From positions 1-64,000 of the forward strand of contig JBOGVZ010000073.1 of the NCBI GenBank assembly GCA_050692985.1: DNA of 64,000 nt, written 5' to 3'. Positions within the stretch are counted from its first letter, which is position 1. Each line of letters starts with the position of its first letter. Positions 58,301-64,000 of the stretch are shown here, piece after piece. This DNA is from JBOGVZ01 sp050692985. GTDB taxonomy: Bacteria > Actinomycetota > UBA4738 > CALAEC01. Under the pieces are notes generated by a model, which ran no database searches, was not told the origin of the DNA, and saw only the letters and a list, made by a program, of their open reading frames with translations. The position numbers and the translations under genes are program-made.

Positions 58301-58534
58301 GGGGATGAGGCCGGGGCCCGGCGCCTGGCCGATGAGGCCCTGGCCGCCGAGCAGCGCGACGGGATCCCGAACTGGGGGGCGGCGAACGTGTGGTGGACCG
58401 GCCGGATCTTCGGCCCCGAGGCCGCCGGGGGCCCGGAGCGGGTGAACGAGGCCAGGGCCCGGCTGGAGGCGGTGCACTGGGAGGCGGCCTTGCGCGAACC
58501 CGACCTGGCGCTGGCGATGGTGTCCGGGGGATGA
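55397..58534 (+). CDS. Class III adenylate cyclase-AAA ATPase-TPR signalling protein
   Basis: A 1045-residue multidomain regulator. A zinc ribbon (CANCGTPLPAEASFCPSCG, residues 6-24) leads to a class III cyclase domain: metal Asp in LFADVAGSTELAASL and GDAVMAVFG, then INTGPVA and VNVAARLQ. It is followed by an AAA/STAND ATPase (PLVGRRRELDLL; Walker A GEPGIGKSRL; Walker B VVALEDLHLG) and a helical/TPR region to the end. The Walker-B continuation is EDLHLGR rather than the common EDLHWAD. Such proteins make cAMP in response to unknown ligands read by the TPR part. It overlaps the next gene by 4 nt. Confidence 0.88.
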   Translation: MAEKLCANCGTPLPAEASFCPSCGAPVGEPDAADERKVVTVLFADVAGSTELAASLDPERLREVMGEFYRAASEELVSLRGRAEKFVGDAVMAVFGLPYAHDDDALRAVRAGLQIRDRAERLGERLGTPLRVRVGINTGPVAAAAAPAGEFMVSGAEVNVAARLQQAAEPGEILVGDTTWQLTRHAAEFGDPRRVEARGFAQPITARPVRAISPRSSRRTIPLVGRRRELDLLVGAAERAWETRRAHLVTLVGEPGIGKSRLVQELLAAVPEHAEVLQGRASEFGEDPTFAPLAEMVRRRLGVEGDAPADVLRKELEGFVAGCCDASEADQVAARLGLLLGLGEENRQSTPYRAAEIRAGLLSLVGGLARSGPVVVALEDLHLGRPPLLDLLEELARGARRMPLAVVAVAREELLRQRPGWGAGVPDSLVLRLEQLSFAEAGELASAAAGQPLDEGAAEMIARHAGGNPFFIVEITGMLLHEREEHDLRRPAAEHLLPPTVQAVVASRIDHLSEPARRLIRVASLFPGGAFHESKLALVADVDPHVLRTLEEEELIVRDDDERPGRWRFRHELLREVAYESVSKRERRRLHEALAAGVQEMDATQKHAQQVAYHLEEAAVAALDLDPTDREPARRAETALERAGDIARRRMESRAAIDLYERALSLIPREGWGSQEARILSSAGEARYWLGDYEQAQRQVELALEIGGDDPWVPAHGLRFLADIVLNVRGDVDRAEDLFDRAVAAARDSGDPRTVARTLLMAGWVPYWRNELDPARAMFEEALGLARGEGDLWAEARAVNSLVSVVSPASDALEALGLSEQALAIGREMGDAFSIAVAQENVGTSLRRLFRLDEALPHLSQAVGTFRDLGARWELASAVGERGGVHRLAGRLPEAEADLREALELCRELGERALVTWTVAELATVLLARNDRDGARRLLDELSSEEMEPEPGSRTSVIRTEALLALAEGDEAGARRLADEALAAEQRDGIPNWGAANVWWTGRIFGPEAAGGPERVNEARARLEAVHWEAALREPDLALAMVSGG

Positions 58535-58836
58535 TCGCCCGGATCTGGCGAGGCGCCACCCGCGCCGAGGACGCGGACCGGTACCTCGGGTACCTGGAGC
58601 AGACCGGCCTGCCCGACTACCGGGCCACTCCCGGCAACCGCGGGGTGTACGTCCTGCGCCGCCTCGTCGACGAGCGTGCCGAGTTCACGTTGATCTCGCT
58701 GTGGGAGTCGATGGAGGCGATCCGAGCGTTTGCCGGGGACGACCCCGAGAGGGCGCGGTACTACCCCGAGGACGACCGCTTCCTGCTGGAGAAGACCCCC
58801 ACCGTGGAGCATCACGAGGTCGCCGCGGGACCATGA
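58531..58836 (+). CDS. Small ABM-like (dimeric alpha/beta-barrel) protein
   Basis: A 101-residue protein beginning MIARIWRGATRAEDADRY with ISLWESMEAIRAFAG and VEHHEV near the end, consistent with an antibiotic-biosynthesis-monooxygenase/EthD-type ferredoxin-like barrel. The ATG overlaps the cyclase stop (ATGA), so it is co-translated. It may bind or oxidise a small ligand relevant to the cyclase; that link is guesswork. Confidence 0.75.
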   Translation: MIARIWRGATRAEDADRYLGYLEQTGLPDYRATPGNRGVYVLRRLVDERAEFTLISLWESMEAIRAFAGDDPERARYYPEDDRFLLEKTPTVEHHEVAAGP

Positions 58837-58856
58837 TGCGGCCTTCACCCAGGCGA

Positions 58857-58862
58857 TAGGCT
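58857..58862 (+). promoter_or_regulatory. -10 box of the acyl-CoA dehydrogenase gene
   Basis: TAGGCT ends 7 nt before ATG 58870; leaderless pattern. Confidence 0.5.
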
Positions 58863-58869
58863 CCCTGGC

Positions 58870-60030
58870 ATGGACTTCGACCTCACGCCCGAGCAGGAGG
58901 AGTTCCGAAGGATCGTCCGGGCCTTCGCCGAGGACGTGGTGGCGCCCCGGGCCGAGGAGATGGACCGGGAGGAGAAGCTCCCGCTCGACATCGTCAAGCA
59001 GATGGCGGAGCTCGGCCTGTTCGGGATCCCGTTCCCGGAGGAGTACGACGGCCAGGGCTCGGACTTCCTGACGCTGTGCCTGGCCATCGAGGAGCTGGGC
59101 CGCGTGGACTCCTCGATCGCCATCACCCTGGAGGCCGCCGTGGGGCTGGGGGCCAACCCCATCCACGCGGACGGCACCGAGGAGCAGAAGCGGCGGTGGC
59201 TGGCGCCGATGTGCCGCGGCGAGATCCTGGGATCGTTCGGCCTCACCGAGCCCGGTGGGGGATCCGATGCCGAGGCCACCCGGACCACGGCCCGCCTGGA
59301 TAACGGCCAGTGGGTGATCAACGGCTCCAAGGCCTTCATCACGAACTCCGGCACCGAGATCTCCAAGGTGTGCACGATCACCGCGGTCACCGGCGAGCGC
59401 GACGGGCGGAAGGAGATCTCGGCGATCATCGTCCCCGCGGACTCGCCGGGGTTCGAGGTCGGCCGGTCGTACCGCAAGCTCGGGTGGCGGGCCTCGGACA
59501 CCCACGAGCTCGCGTTCAGCGACATGCGGGTCCCCGAGGAGAACCTCCTGGGCGAGCGGGGGAAGGGGTTCGCCCAGTTCCTGCGGACCCTCGACGACGG
59601 CCGCATCGCCATCGCCGCCCTGGGCGTGGGCCTGGCCCAGGGATGCCTGGACGCCTCGGTGAGGTACGCCACCGAGCGCGAGGCGTTCGGCCGGCCGATC
59701 GGCGCCTTCCAGGGGATCCAGTTCAAGCTGGCCGACATGAAGGTGGCCGTGGAGACGGCCCGGCTGGCCGTGTACAGGGCGGCGTGGCTGAAGGACCGGG
59801 GCCGGCCCTACAAGGCCGAGTCGTCGCTGGCCAAGGTGTACGCCACGGAGATCGCCGCGACCGCGGCCCGCGACGCCGTGCAGATCCACGGCGGCTACGG
59901 GTTCACCGAGGAGTTCCCGGTGGCCCGGTTCTACCGCGACGCCAAGGTGCTGGAGATCGGCGAGGGCACCAGCGAGATCCAGCGCATCCTGATCGCCCGC
60001 GACCTCGGCCTCCCCGGGACGGAGCTGTAG
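58870..60030 (+). CDS. Acyl-CoA dehydrogenase
   Basis: A 386-residue FAD flavoprotein catalysing alpha,beta-dehydrogenation of acyl-CoA. GSFGLTEPGGGSDAEATRTT binds substrate and FAD; AFITNSGTEI, WRASDTHELAFSDMRVP and GIQFKLADMKVA follow, and QIHGGYGFTEEFPVARFYRD with IGEGTSEIQRILIARDL gives the C-terminal region holding the usual catalytic Glu. Butyryl-, methylsuccinyl- and other short acyl substrates are possible. It lies upstream of the ethylmalonyl-type mutase, with a peptidase gene between. Confidence 0.92.
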   Translation: MDFDLTPEQEEFRRIVRAFAEDVVAPRAEEMDREEKLPLDIVKQMAELGLFGIPFPEEYDGQGSDFLTLCLAIEELGRVDSSIAITLEAAVGLGANPIHADGTEEQKRRWLAPMCRGEILGSFGLTEPGGGSDAEATRTTARLDNGQWVINGSKAFITNSGTEISKVCTITAVTGERDGRKEISAIIVPADSPGFEVGRSYRKLGWRASDTHELAFSDMRVPEENLLGERGKGFAQFLRTLDDGRIAIAALGVGLAQGCLDASVRYATEREAFGRPIGAFQGIQFKLADMKVAVETARLAVYRAAWLKDRGRPYKAESSLAKVYATEIAATAARDAVQIHGGYGFTEEFPVARFYRDAKVLEIGEGTSEIQRILIARDLGLPGTEL

Positions 60031-60082
60031 CGGCGGCGGTGCTTGCATCGCCCCTCCACGGGGGTCACCCTGGTCACGGGAG

Positions 60083-60112
60083 TTGACGTCTTTCTCACGA
60101 CTGCGGTAAACA
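60083..60112 (+). promoter_or_regulatory. Promoter of the M23 peptidase gene
   Basis: TTGACG (60083-60088), 18-nt spacer, TAAACA (60107-60112); GTG 60123 starts 10 nt later. Among the better-formed promoters in the window. Confidence 0.6.
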
Positions 60113-60122
60113 AGCGCATCCA

Positions 60123-61319
60123 GTGACCAGCGAGAGCCGGGGATCTTCGCGCCGCCGGCTCCGGCATGCCGCCGGAGCCTTGCTGTGCGTGCTCGTGCTG
60201 GCCCAGGTCACCCCCGGCGCGGCCGGCCCCCAGCAGACCAAGGAAGAGCTGGAAGAGGCCAAGAAGCGGGTCAAGGCCGTCACCGGTGAGGTCGAGGACG
60301 CCCGGGCGCACCTCGACCGGATCAACGCGGAGCTCCAGGAGGCCACCACCCTGGCCTCCCAGCTCAGCTCCCAGGTCGAGGCCCTCCGGGCGGCCATCGC
60401 CGAGGTCCGCAAGCAGCGGAACAAGGCCCGCAGGGAGATCGAGGGGCTCCAGGGGAACCTCAACGACCGGGCCCGGGCCGCCTACATCAACGGGGGGGCC
60501 TCGGCCCTGGAGCTGGTGCTCGAGGCGGAATCGCTGGCCAACCTGACCGACCGGCTGTCCTACCTGGAGGCGCTCAGCCAGAGCGACTCCGACCTGGTCA
60601 CCGGGATCGAGGTCGAGCGGGAGCGCCTCGACCGGTACCAGCAGGATCTGGAAGGGTACGTCGAGGAGCTCCGTCCGCTGCTGGAGGAAGCCAGGGCGCG
60701 GACCGCCGAGCTGGCCGAGAAGCAGCAAGCGGCCCAGGATGCCGAGGCGGCCCTCCAGGCCAAGCTGGCCGAGGCCGAGGAGCTGGTCGACAAGCTCGAG
60801 AAGAAGTACAAGAAGGAGCTGGCGGCCCAGCTCGCCGCGGCCCGGGCCGCGGCGGCCGCCTCGGGCTCGGGCACCGGCGGGGGGCCCCCGCTGAAGGCCG
60901 ACGGGCCCCTCTATCACTGCCCGGTGGATCCCCCCCGCTCCTACATCGATGACTTCGGGTTCCCCCGGGTGGGCCACACCCACCAGGGCAACGACATCTT
61001 CGCCCCGTACGGGACCCCCATCCGGGCGCCGTTCGAGGGCACGGCCCAGGAGTCGTACAACGGCCTGGGTGGAACGTCCGTGCACGTGTACTCCTCGAAC
61101 GGCACCGGCGACTACGTGTACAACGCCCACCTGTCCCGGCACGCCGGCGTGGACGGCCAGCACGTGACGCCCGGTAAGCTGATCGGCTACGTGGGGGACA
61201 GCGGGAACGCCCAGGGCACCTCGCCCCACGACCACTTCGAGTATCACCCCGGCGGGGGTTCGGCCGTGTCGCCGTACAACTACCTCAACGAGGTGTGCGG
61301 CGTCGGCGGCGCCGGCTAG
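60123..61319 (+). CDS. Secreted M23 (LytM-type) peptidase with coiled coil
   Basis: A 398-residue exported protein. The signal peptide (GALLCVLVLAQVTPGAAG) is followed by an Ala/Glu/Lys-rich coiled coil of about 230 residues (EELEEAKKRVKAVTGEVEDA and later KKYKKELAAQLAAARAAAA). The C-terminal LytM/M23 domain has zinc-ligand motifs GHTHQGNDIFAP and PHDHFEYHP. The architecture is that of EnvC/RipA-type cell-division hydrolases or activators. The HxxxD and HxH ligands are all present, so it is probably an active peptidoglycan endopeptidase. Confidence 0.9.
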   Translation: MTSESRGSSRRRLRHAAGALLCVLVLAQVTPGAAGPQQTKEELEEAKKRVKAVTGEVEDARAHLDRINAELQEATTLASQLSSQVEALRAAIAEVRKQRNKARREIEGLQGNLNDRARAAYINGGASALELVLEAESLANLTDRLSYLEALSQSDSDLVTGIEVERERLDRYQQDLEGYVEELRPLLEEARARTAELAEKQQAAQDAEAALQAKLAEAEELVDKLEKKYKKELAAQLAAARAAAAASGSGTGGGPPLKADGPLYHCPVDPPRSYIDDFGFPRVGHTHQGNDIFAPYGTPIRAPFEGTAQESYNGLGGTSVHVYSSNGTGDYVYNAHLSRHAGVDGQHVTPGKLIGYVGDSGNAQGTSPHDHFEYHPGGGSAVSPYNYLNEVCGVGGAG

Positions 61320-61337
61320 GTCCGGCGAAGCCGCGGG

Positions 61338-61343
61338 TATACT
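61338..61343 (+). promoter_or_regulatory. -10 box of the ethylmalonyl-type mutase gene
   Basis: TATACT, 21 nt before ATG 61365; the short leader carries GGAGGG at 61355-61360. Confidence 0.5.
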
Positions 61344-61364
61344 CGTTTCATCTCGGAGGGCTCC

Positions 61365-63347
61365 ATGACCCGTCCCAAGGACGACCCCTGGATCTTCCGC
61401 ACGTACGCGGGGTACGCCACGCCCCGCCAGTCGAACGAGCGGTTCAAGGCCAACCTGGCCAAGGGCCAGACGGGCCTGTCGGTGGCCTTCGACCTTCCCA
61501 CCCAGTGCGGCTACGACGCCGACGACCCCATGTCGGTGGGCGAGGTGGGCCGGGTGGGAGTCCCCATCGGCCACCTCGGCGACATGCGCACGCTGTTCGA
61601 CGGGATCCCCCTGGCCGACATGAACACCTCGATGACGATCAACGCCACCGCCGTGTGGCTGCTGTCGCTGTACGTGGCCGTGGCCGACGAGCAGGGCGCC
61701 GACAAGGCGGCGCTGGCGGGGACCACCCAGAACGACATCCTCAAGGAGTACCTGTCCCGGGGTACCTACGCGTTCCCGCCGGAGCCGTCGATGCGGCTGA
61801 CTACCGACCTGATCACCTGGACGCTGCACGAGGTCCCCCGGTGGAACCCCATCAACGTGTGCTCGTACCACCTCCAGGAGGCCGGGGCGGATCCCGTGGT
61901 GGAGGTGGCGTTCACGCTGGCGAACGCGGTGGCCGTGCTCGATGCGGCCCGGGACTCGGGCCGGCTGACCGAGGACGACGTCCCCCGGCTGGTGGGGCGG
62001 ATCTCGTTCTTCTGCAACGCCGGCATCCGGTTCGTCGAGGAGATGTGCAAGATGCGGGCCTTCGTCCGGCTGTGGGACAGGCTGGCCTTGGAGCGCTACG
62101 GAGTGGCGGACCCCAAGTTCCGGCTGTTCCGCTACGGCGTGCAGGTGAACTCGCTGGGCCTCACCGCGGTGCAGCCCGAGAACAACGTGTACCGCATCTT
62201 CCTGGAGATGCTGGGGGTCACGCTGTCGAAGGAGGCCCGGGCCCGGGCCGTCCAGCTCCCGGCGTGGAACGAGGCGCTGGGCCTGCCGCGGGCGTGGGAC
62301 CAGCAGTGGTCGCTCCGGGCCCAGCACGTCCTGGCCTCCGAGTCCGACCTGCTCGAGCACGAGGACCTGTTCGACGGCTCGAAGGTGGTCGAGGAGGTGA
62401 CCGACCGGATCGCCACCGAGGCCTGGGAGGAGCTCGACCGGGTCCTGGAGATGGGCGGCTCGGTGGAGGCCCTGGCCTACATGAAGGAGCAGCTGGTGGC
62501 CAGGCACGCCGAGCGGCGGCGTCGCATCGAGAGCGGCGAGCTGCCCGTGGTCGGGGTGAACGTCCACGAGCGGAGCGAGCCCTCGCCGCTGGTGGACGGG
62601 TTTCCGGAGGGGTTCGCCTTCCACCAGATCGATCCGGCCGCGGAGGCCGAGCAGATCGAGCAGCTGGTCCGGTGGCGGGCCGAGCGGGACGGGGCCGCGG
62701 CCAGGCGCGCCCTGGACGAGCTGCGCCGCGCCGCGGAGGGGGACGGCGATCTGGTGCCGCCCTCGATCGAGGCGGCCAGGGCCGGGGTCACCACCGGCGA
62801 GTGGGCCGGGGCCCTCCGCGAGGTGTTCGGAGACTACCGGGCCCCGACCGGGGTCACGGGGGCCACGCTGGCCGGGTCCGCGCCGGCGGCCATGGCCGAG
62901 GTCCGGCGCAAGGTGGAGGAGGCCGCTCGCCGGGCCGGCGTTCCCCGGCTGCGGATGCTCGTGGCCAAGCCCGGGCTCGACGGCCACTCGAACGCCGCTG
63001 AGCAGGTGGCGGTGCGGGCCCGTGACGTTGGCTTCGAGGTCGTGTACCAGGGGATCCGCCTGACCCCGCGGGAGATCGCCCGGGCCGCCGCCGAGGAGGA
63101 CGTCCACGTGATCGGCCTGTCGGTCCTGTCGGGCGCCCACAACATCCTGGTCCCGGAGGTGTTCGACCGCCTCAAGGAGCAGGGTGTCGACCCCGGCCGG
63201 GTCCCCGTGGTGATCGGCGGGGTCATCCCCGACGGGGACGCCGGCAAGCTCCGGGAGCTCGGCGCGGCCCGGGTCTACACCCCGCGGGACCACGACCTCA
63301 CCGCGATGATGGCCGACATCGCCGACCTCATCCCCGCCGCCCCGTGA
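61365..63347 (+). CDS. meaA: Ethylmalonyl-CoA mutase/MeaA-type B12 enzyme
   Basis: A 660-residue single-chain mutase. The barrel half shows PWIFRTYAGYATPRQSN, VAFDLPTQCGYDADDPM, NPINVCSYHLQEAGADP, GRISFFCNAGIRFVEEMCKM, RFRYGVQVNSLGLTAVQPEN and RAVQLPAWNEALGLPRAWDQ, which I recall as characteristic of MeaA/Ecm rather than methylmalonyl-CoA mutase. The C-terminal B12 domain has KPGLDGHSNAAEQVAVRARD. It would interconvert ethylmalonyl-CoA and methylsuccinyl-CoA, a step of acetyl-CoA assimilation. Crotonyl-CoA carboxylase/reductase is not in the window, so the full pathway is unproven. Its stop overlaps the next gene. Confidence 0.85.
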   Translation: MTRPKDDPWIFRTYAGYATPRQSNERFKANLAKGQTGLSVAFDLPTQCGYDADDPMSVGEVGRVGVPIGHLGDMRTLFDGIPLADMNTSMTINATAVWLLSLYVAVADEQGADKAALAGTTQNDILKEYLSRGTYAFPPEPSMRLTTDLITWTLHEVPRWNPINVCSYHLQEAGADPVVEVAFTLANAVAVLDAARDSGRLTEDDVPRLVGRISFFCNAGIRFVEEMCKMRAFVRLWDRLALERYGVADPKFRLFRYGVQVNSLGLTAVQPENNVYRIFLEMLGVTLSKEARARAVQLPAWNEALGLPRAWDQQWSLRAQHVLASESDLLEHEDLFDGSKVVEEVTDRIATEAWEELDRVLEMGGSVEALAYMKEQLVARHAERRRRIESGELPVVGVNVHERSEPSPLVDGFPEGFAFHQIDPAAEAEQIEQLVRWRAERDGAAARRALDELRRAAEGDGDLVPPSIEAARAGVTTGEWAGALREVFGDYRAPTGVTGATLAGSAPAAMAEVRRKVEEAARRAGVPRLRMLVAKPGLDGHSNAAEQVAVRARDVGFEVVYQGIRLTPREIARAAAEEDVHVIGLSVLSGAHNILVPEVFDRLKEQGVDPGRVPVVIGGVIPDGDAGKLRELGAARVYTPRDHDLTAMMADIADLIPAAP

Positions 63348-64000
63348 CCGAGGCGTTCTGGAGGACGGGGATCGGGCGGGTGCGCCCGAACGAGATCCTG
63401 GTCCGGGGCTACGACCTCACCGAGCTGATCGGGACCCGCTCCTTCGGCGACGTGGCCTACCTGCTGCTCTCCGGCGATCTCCCCCGGGGCAATGAGGGCC
63501 GGATGATGGAGGCGTTGCTGATGGCCGCGGCCGAGCACTCGGTGGTGCCCCGTCAGTGGACGCGGCCCGGTTCGTGGCCTCGGCCGGGGTGCCGCTCCAG
63601 GCCGCGGTGGCAGCGGGGGTCATCGGGATCGGGGAGCACCACGGCGGGGCGGTGGACGCCGCGGCCCGGGTGTTCCTCGACGCGGCCGACGCGGGGAAGC
63701 CCGACGGGGAGGCGGCGCCTGAGGCGTGCCGCCGGCTGAAGGTCGATGGACGTCGCCTCCCCGGGTACGGCCACGTGGTCCACGACCCCGACCCGCGGGC
63801 GGCCCGCCTGTTCGCCGTGGCCGGCGAGCTGGGGTTCCGGGGCCGGTGGTGCGCGCTGGCAGGGGCGTTCGAGGAGGCCACCGAGGAGGTGTTCGGCCGC
63901 CGCCTGCGGATGAACGTGGACGGGGCCATGGCCGCCCTCCTGCTGGAGCTGGGCCTCGACCCGGGGCTGGGGAAGGCCTTCTACGTGATCGGCCGCGCCC
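63344..64000 (+). pseudogene. Citryl-CoA-lyase-like (citrate synthase superfamily) gene with a -1 frameshift; runs off the window end
   Basis: From GTG 63344 the frame encodes PNEILVRGYDLTELIGTRSF and YLLLSGDLPRGNEGRM, typical of small citrate-synthase-superfamily proteins annotated as citryl-CoA lyase. At a CCCC run (63548-63551) the similarity jumps to the -1 frame, continuing DAARFVASAGVPLQAAVAAG, IGEHHGGAVDAAARVF, LPGYGHVVHDPDPRAARLF and NVDGAMAALLLELGLDPGLG to base 64000. In the original frame translation ends at 63739. One missing C (VVP[P]SVDAAR) would restore the gene, so a deletion, a sequencing error or true frameshifting are all possible. The GTG overlaps the mutase stop (GTGA). 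Pathway role uncertain. Confidence 0.75.

Noticed and set aside
59931..63293. Very long antisense open frame over the peptidase and mutase genes (about 1120 codons)
   Set aside because: GC-rich third positions produce long antisense frames; the translation is His/Arg/Gly-rich low-complexity and the plus strand holds two clear enzymes.
63548..63551. Programmed -1 frameshift as a firm call
   Set aside because: A CCCC run alone is not a known efficient slippery site and no downstream stem-loop or stop-codon context was found; a missing base is simpler.

Overview
The window is a very GC-rich, gene-dense chromosomal segment that reads as a deep-branching actinobacterium (Actinomycetota). The evidence is the sucC-sucD-DUF6350-like-purN-purH gene order (the Mycobacterium sucCD-perM-purNH neighbourhood), a probable F420-dependent oxidoreductase, a PknB-type kinase, an Aap-type amino-acid ABC transporter, abundant GTG starts, and many genes whose -10 box lies only 6-10 nt before the start codon (leaderless transcripts). 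The exact class cannot be fixed from the sequence. No rRNA, tRNA, IS element, prophage or CRISPR array was seen.

Layout. 1-1891: 3' part of a repetitive surface fibre with an S74-type intramolecular chaperone and a C-terminal membrane anchor. 1982-2655: VapBC-like toxin-antitoxin pair. 2721-4253: guaA. 4258-9349: cell-envelope genes (DUF916/WxL-like pair, DUF4012 protein, small secreted protein, TauE/SafE transporter). 9444-11594: PcrA/UvrD helicase. 12420-14844: cobalamin-binding mutase subunit plus sucC and sucD, behind a structured intergenic region. 14841-20211: DUF6350-like protein, three small membrane proteins, purN and purH. 20373-24801: four-gene amino-acid ABC transporter. 24826-26615: folD-metF. 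26612-35728: CBS protein, citrate synthase, Ser/Thr kinase, two isocitrate/isopropylmalate dehydrogenase paralogues, azlCD, malate dehydrogenase, secreted protease, methyltransferase, and a 56-codon Cys-rich mini-protein. 35828-36826: cupredoxin-like protein and a small basic protein. 36900-43576: one long leftward respiratory cluster, sdhC-sdhD-sdhA-frdA-frdB-frdC-frdD-sdhB. 43664-50823: sulfatase, mutase large subunit, F420-linked reductase, biotin carboxylase/BCCP, birA, acetyltransferase. 50944-54881: two thiolase-fold proteins without the usual catalytic Cys, a VOC protein and two DUF35 proteins in one operon. 54878-64000: membrane protein, giant adenylate cyclase/ATPase/TPR regulator, acyl-CoA dehydrogenase, M23 peptidase, ethylmalonyl-CoA-mutase-type protein and a frameshifted citryl-CoA-lyase-like gene running off the end.

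How it fits together. The segment carries much of the TCA cycle (gltA, IDH, sucCD, sdh/frd, mdh) together with acyl-CoA carbon-skeleton chemistry (two B12-dependent mutases, biotin carboxylase, biotin ligase, acyl-CoA dehydrogenase, thiolase/DUF35 set). This suggests a heterotroph that routes odd-chain or branched acyl-CoA through methylmalonyl-CoA or ethylmalonyl-CoA into succinyl-CoA. Having both Sdh and Frd suggests it can run succinate/fumarate in either direction.

Most notable: (i) a roughly 60-nt imperfect palindrome present three times at gene ends between 47.4 and 52.5 kb, with arms that supply stop codons; (ii) a complete frdABCD block sitting between sdhA and sdhB; (iii) the Cys-less thiolase/DUF35 operon; (iv) a hairpin-rich leader with a weak B12-box-like motif ahead of the cobalamin-binding subunit gene; (v) pervasive leaderless promoter architecture.
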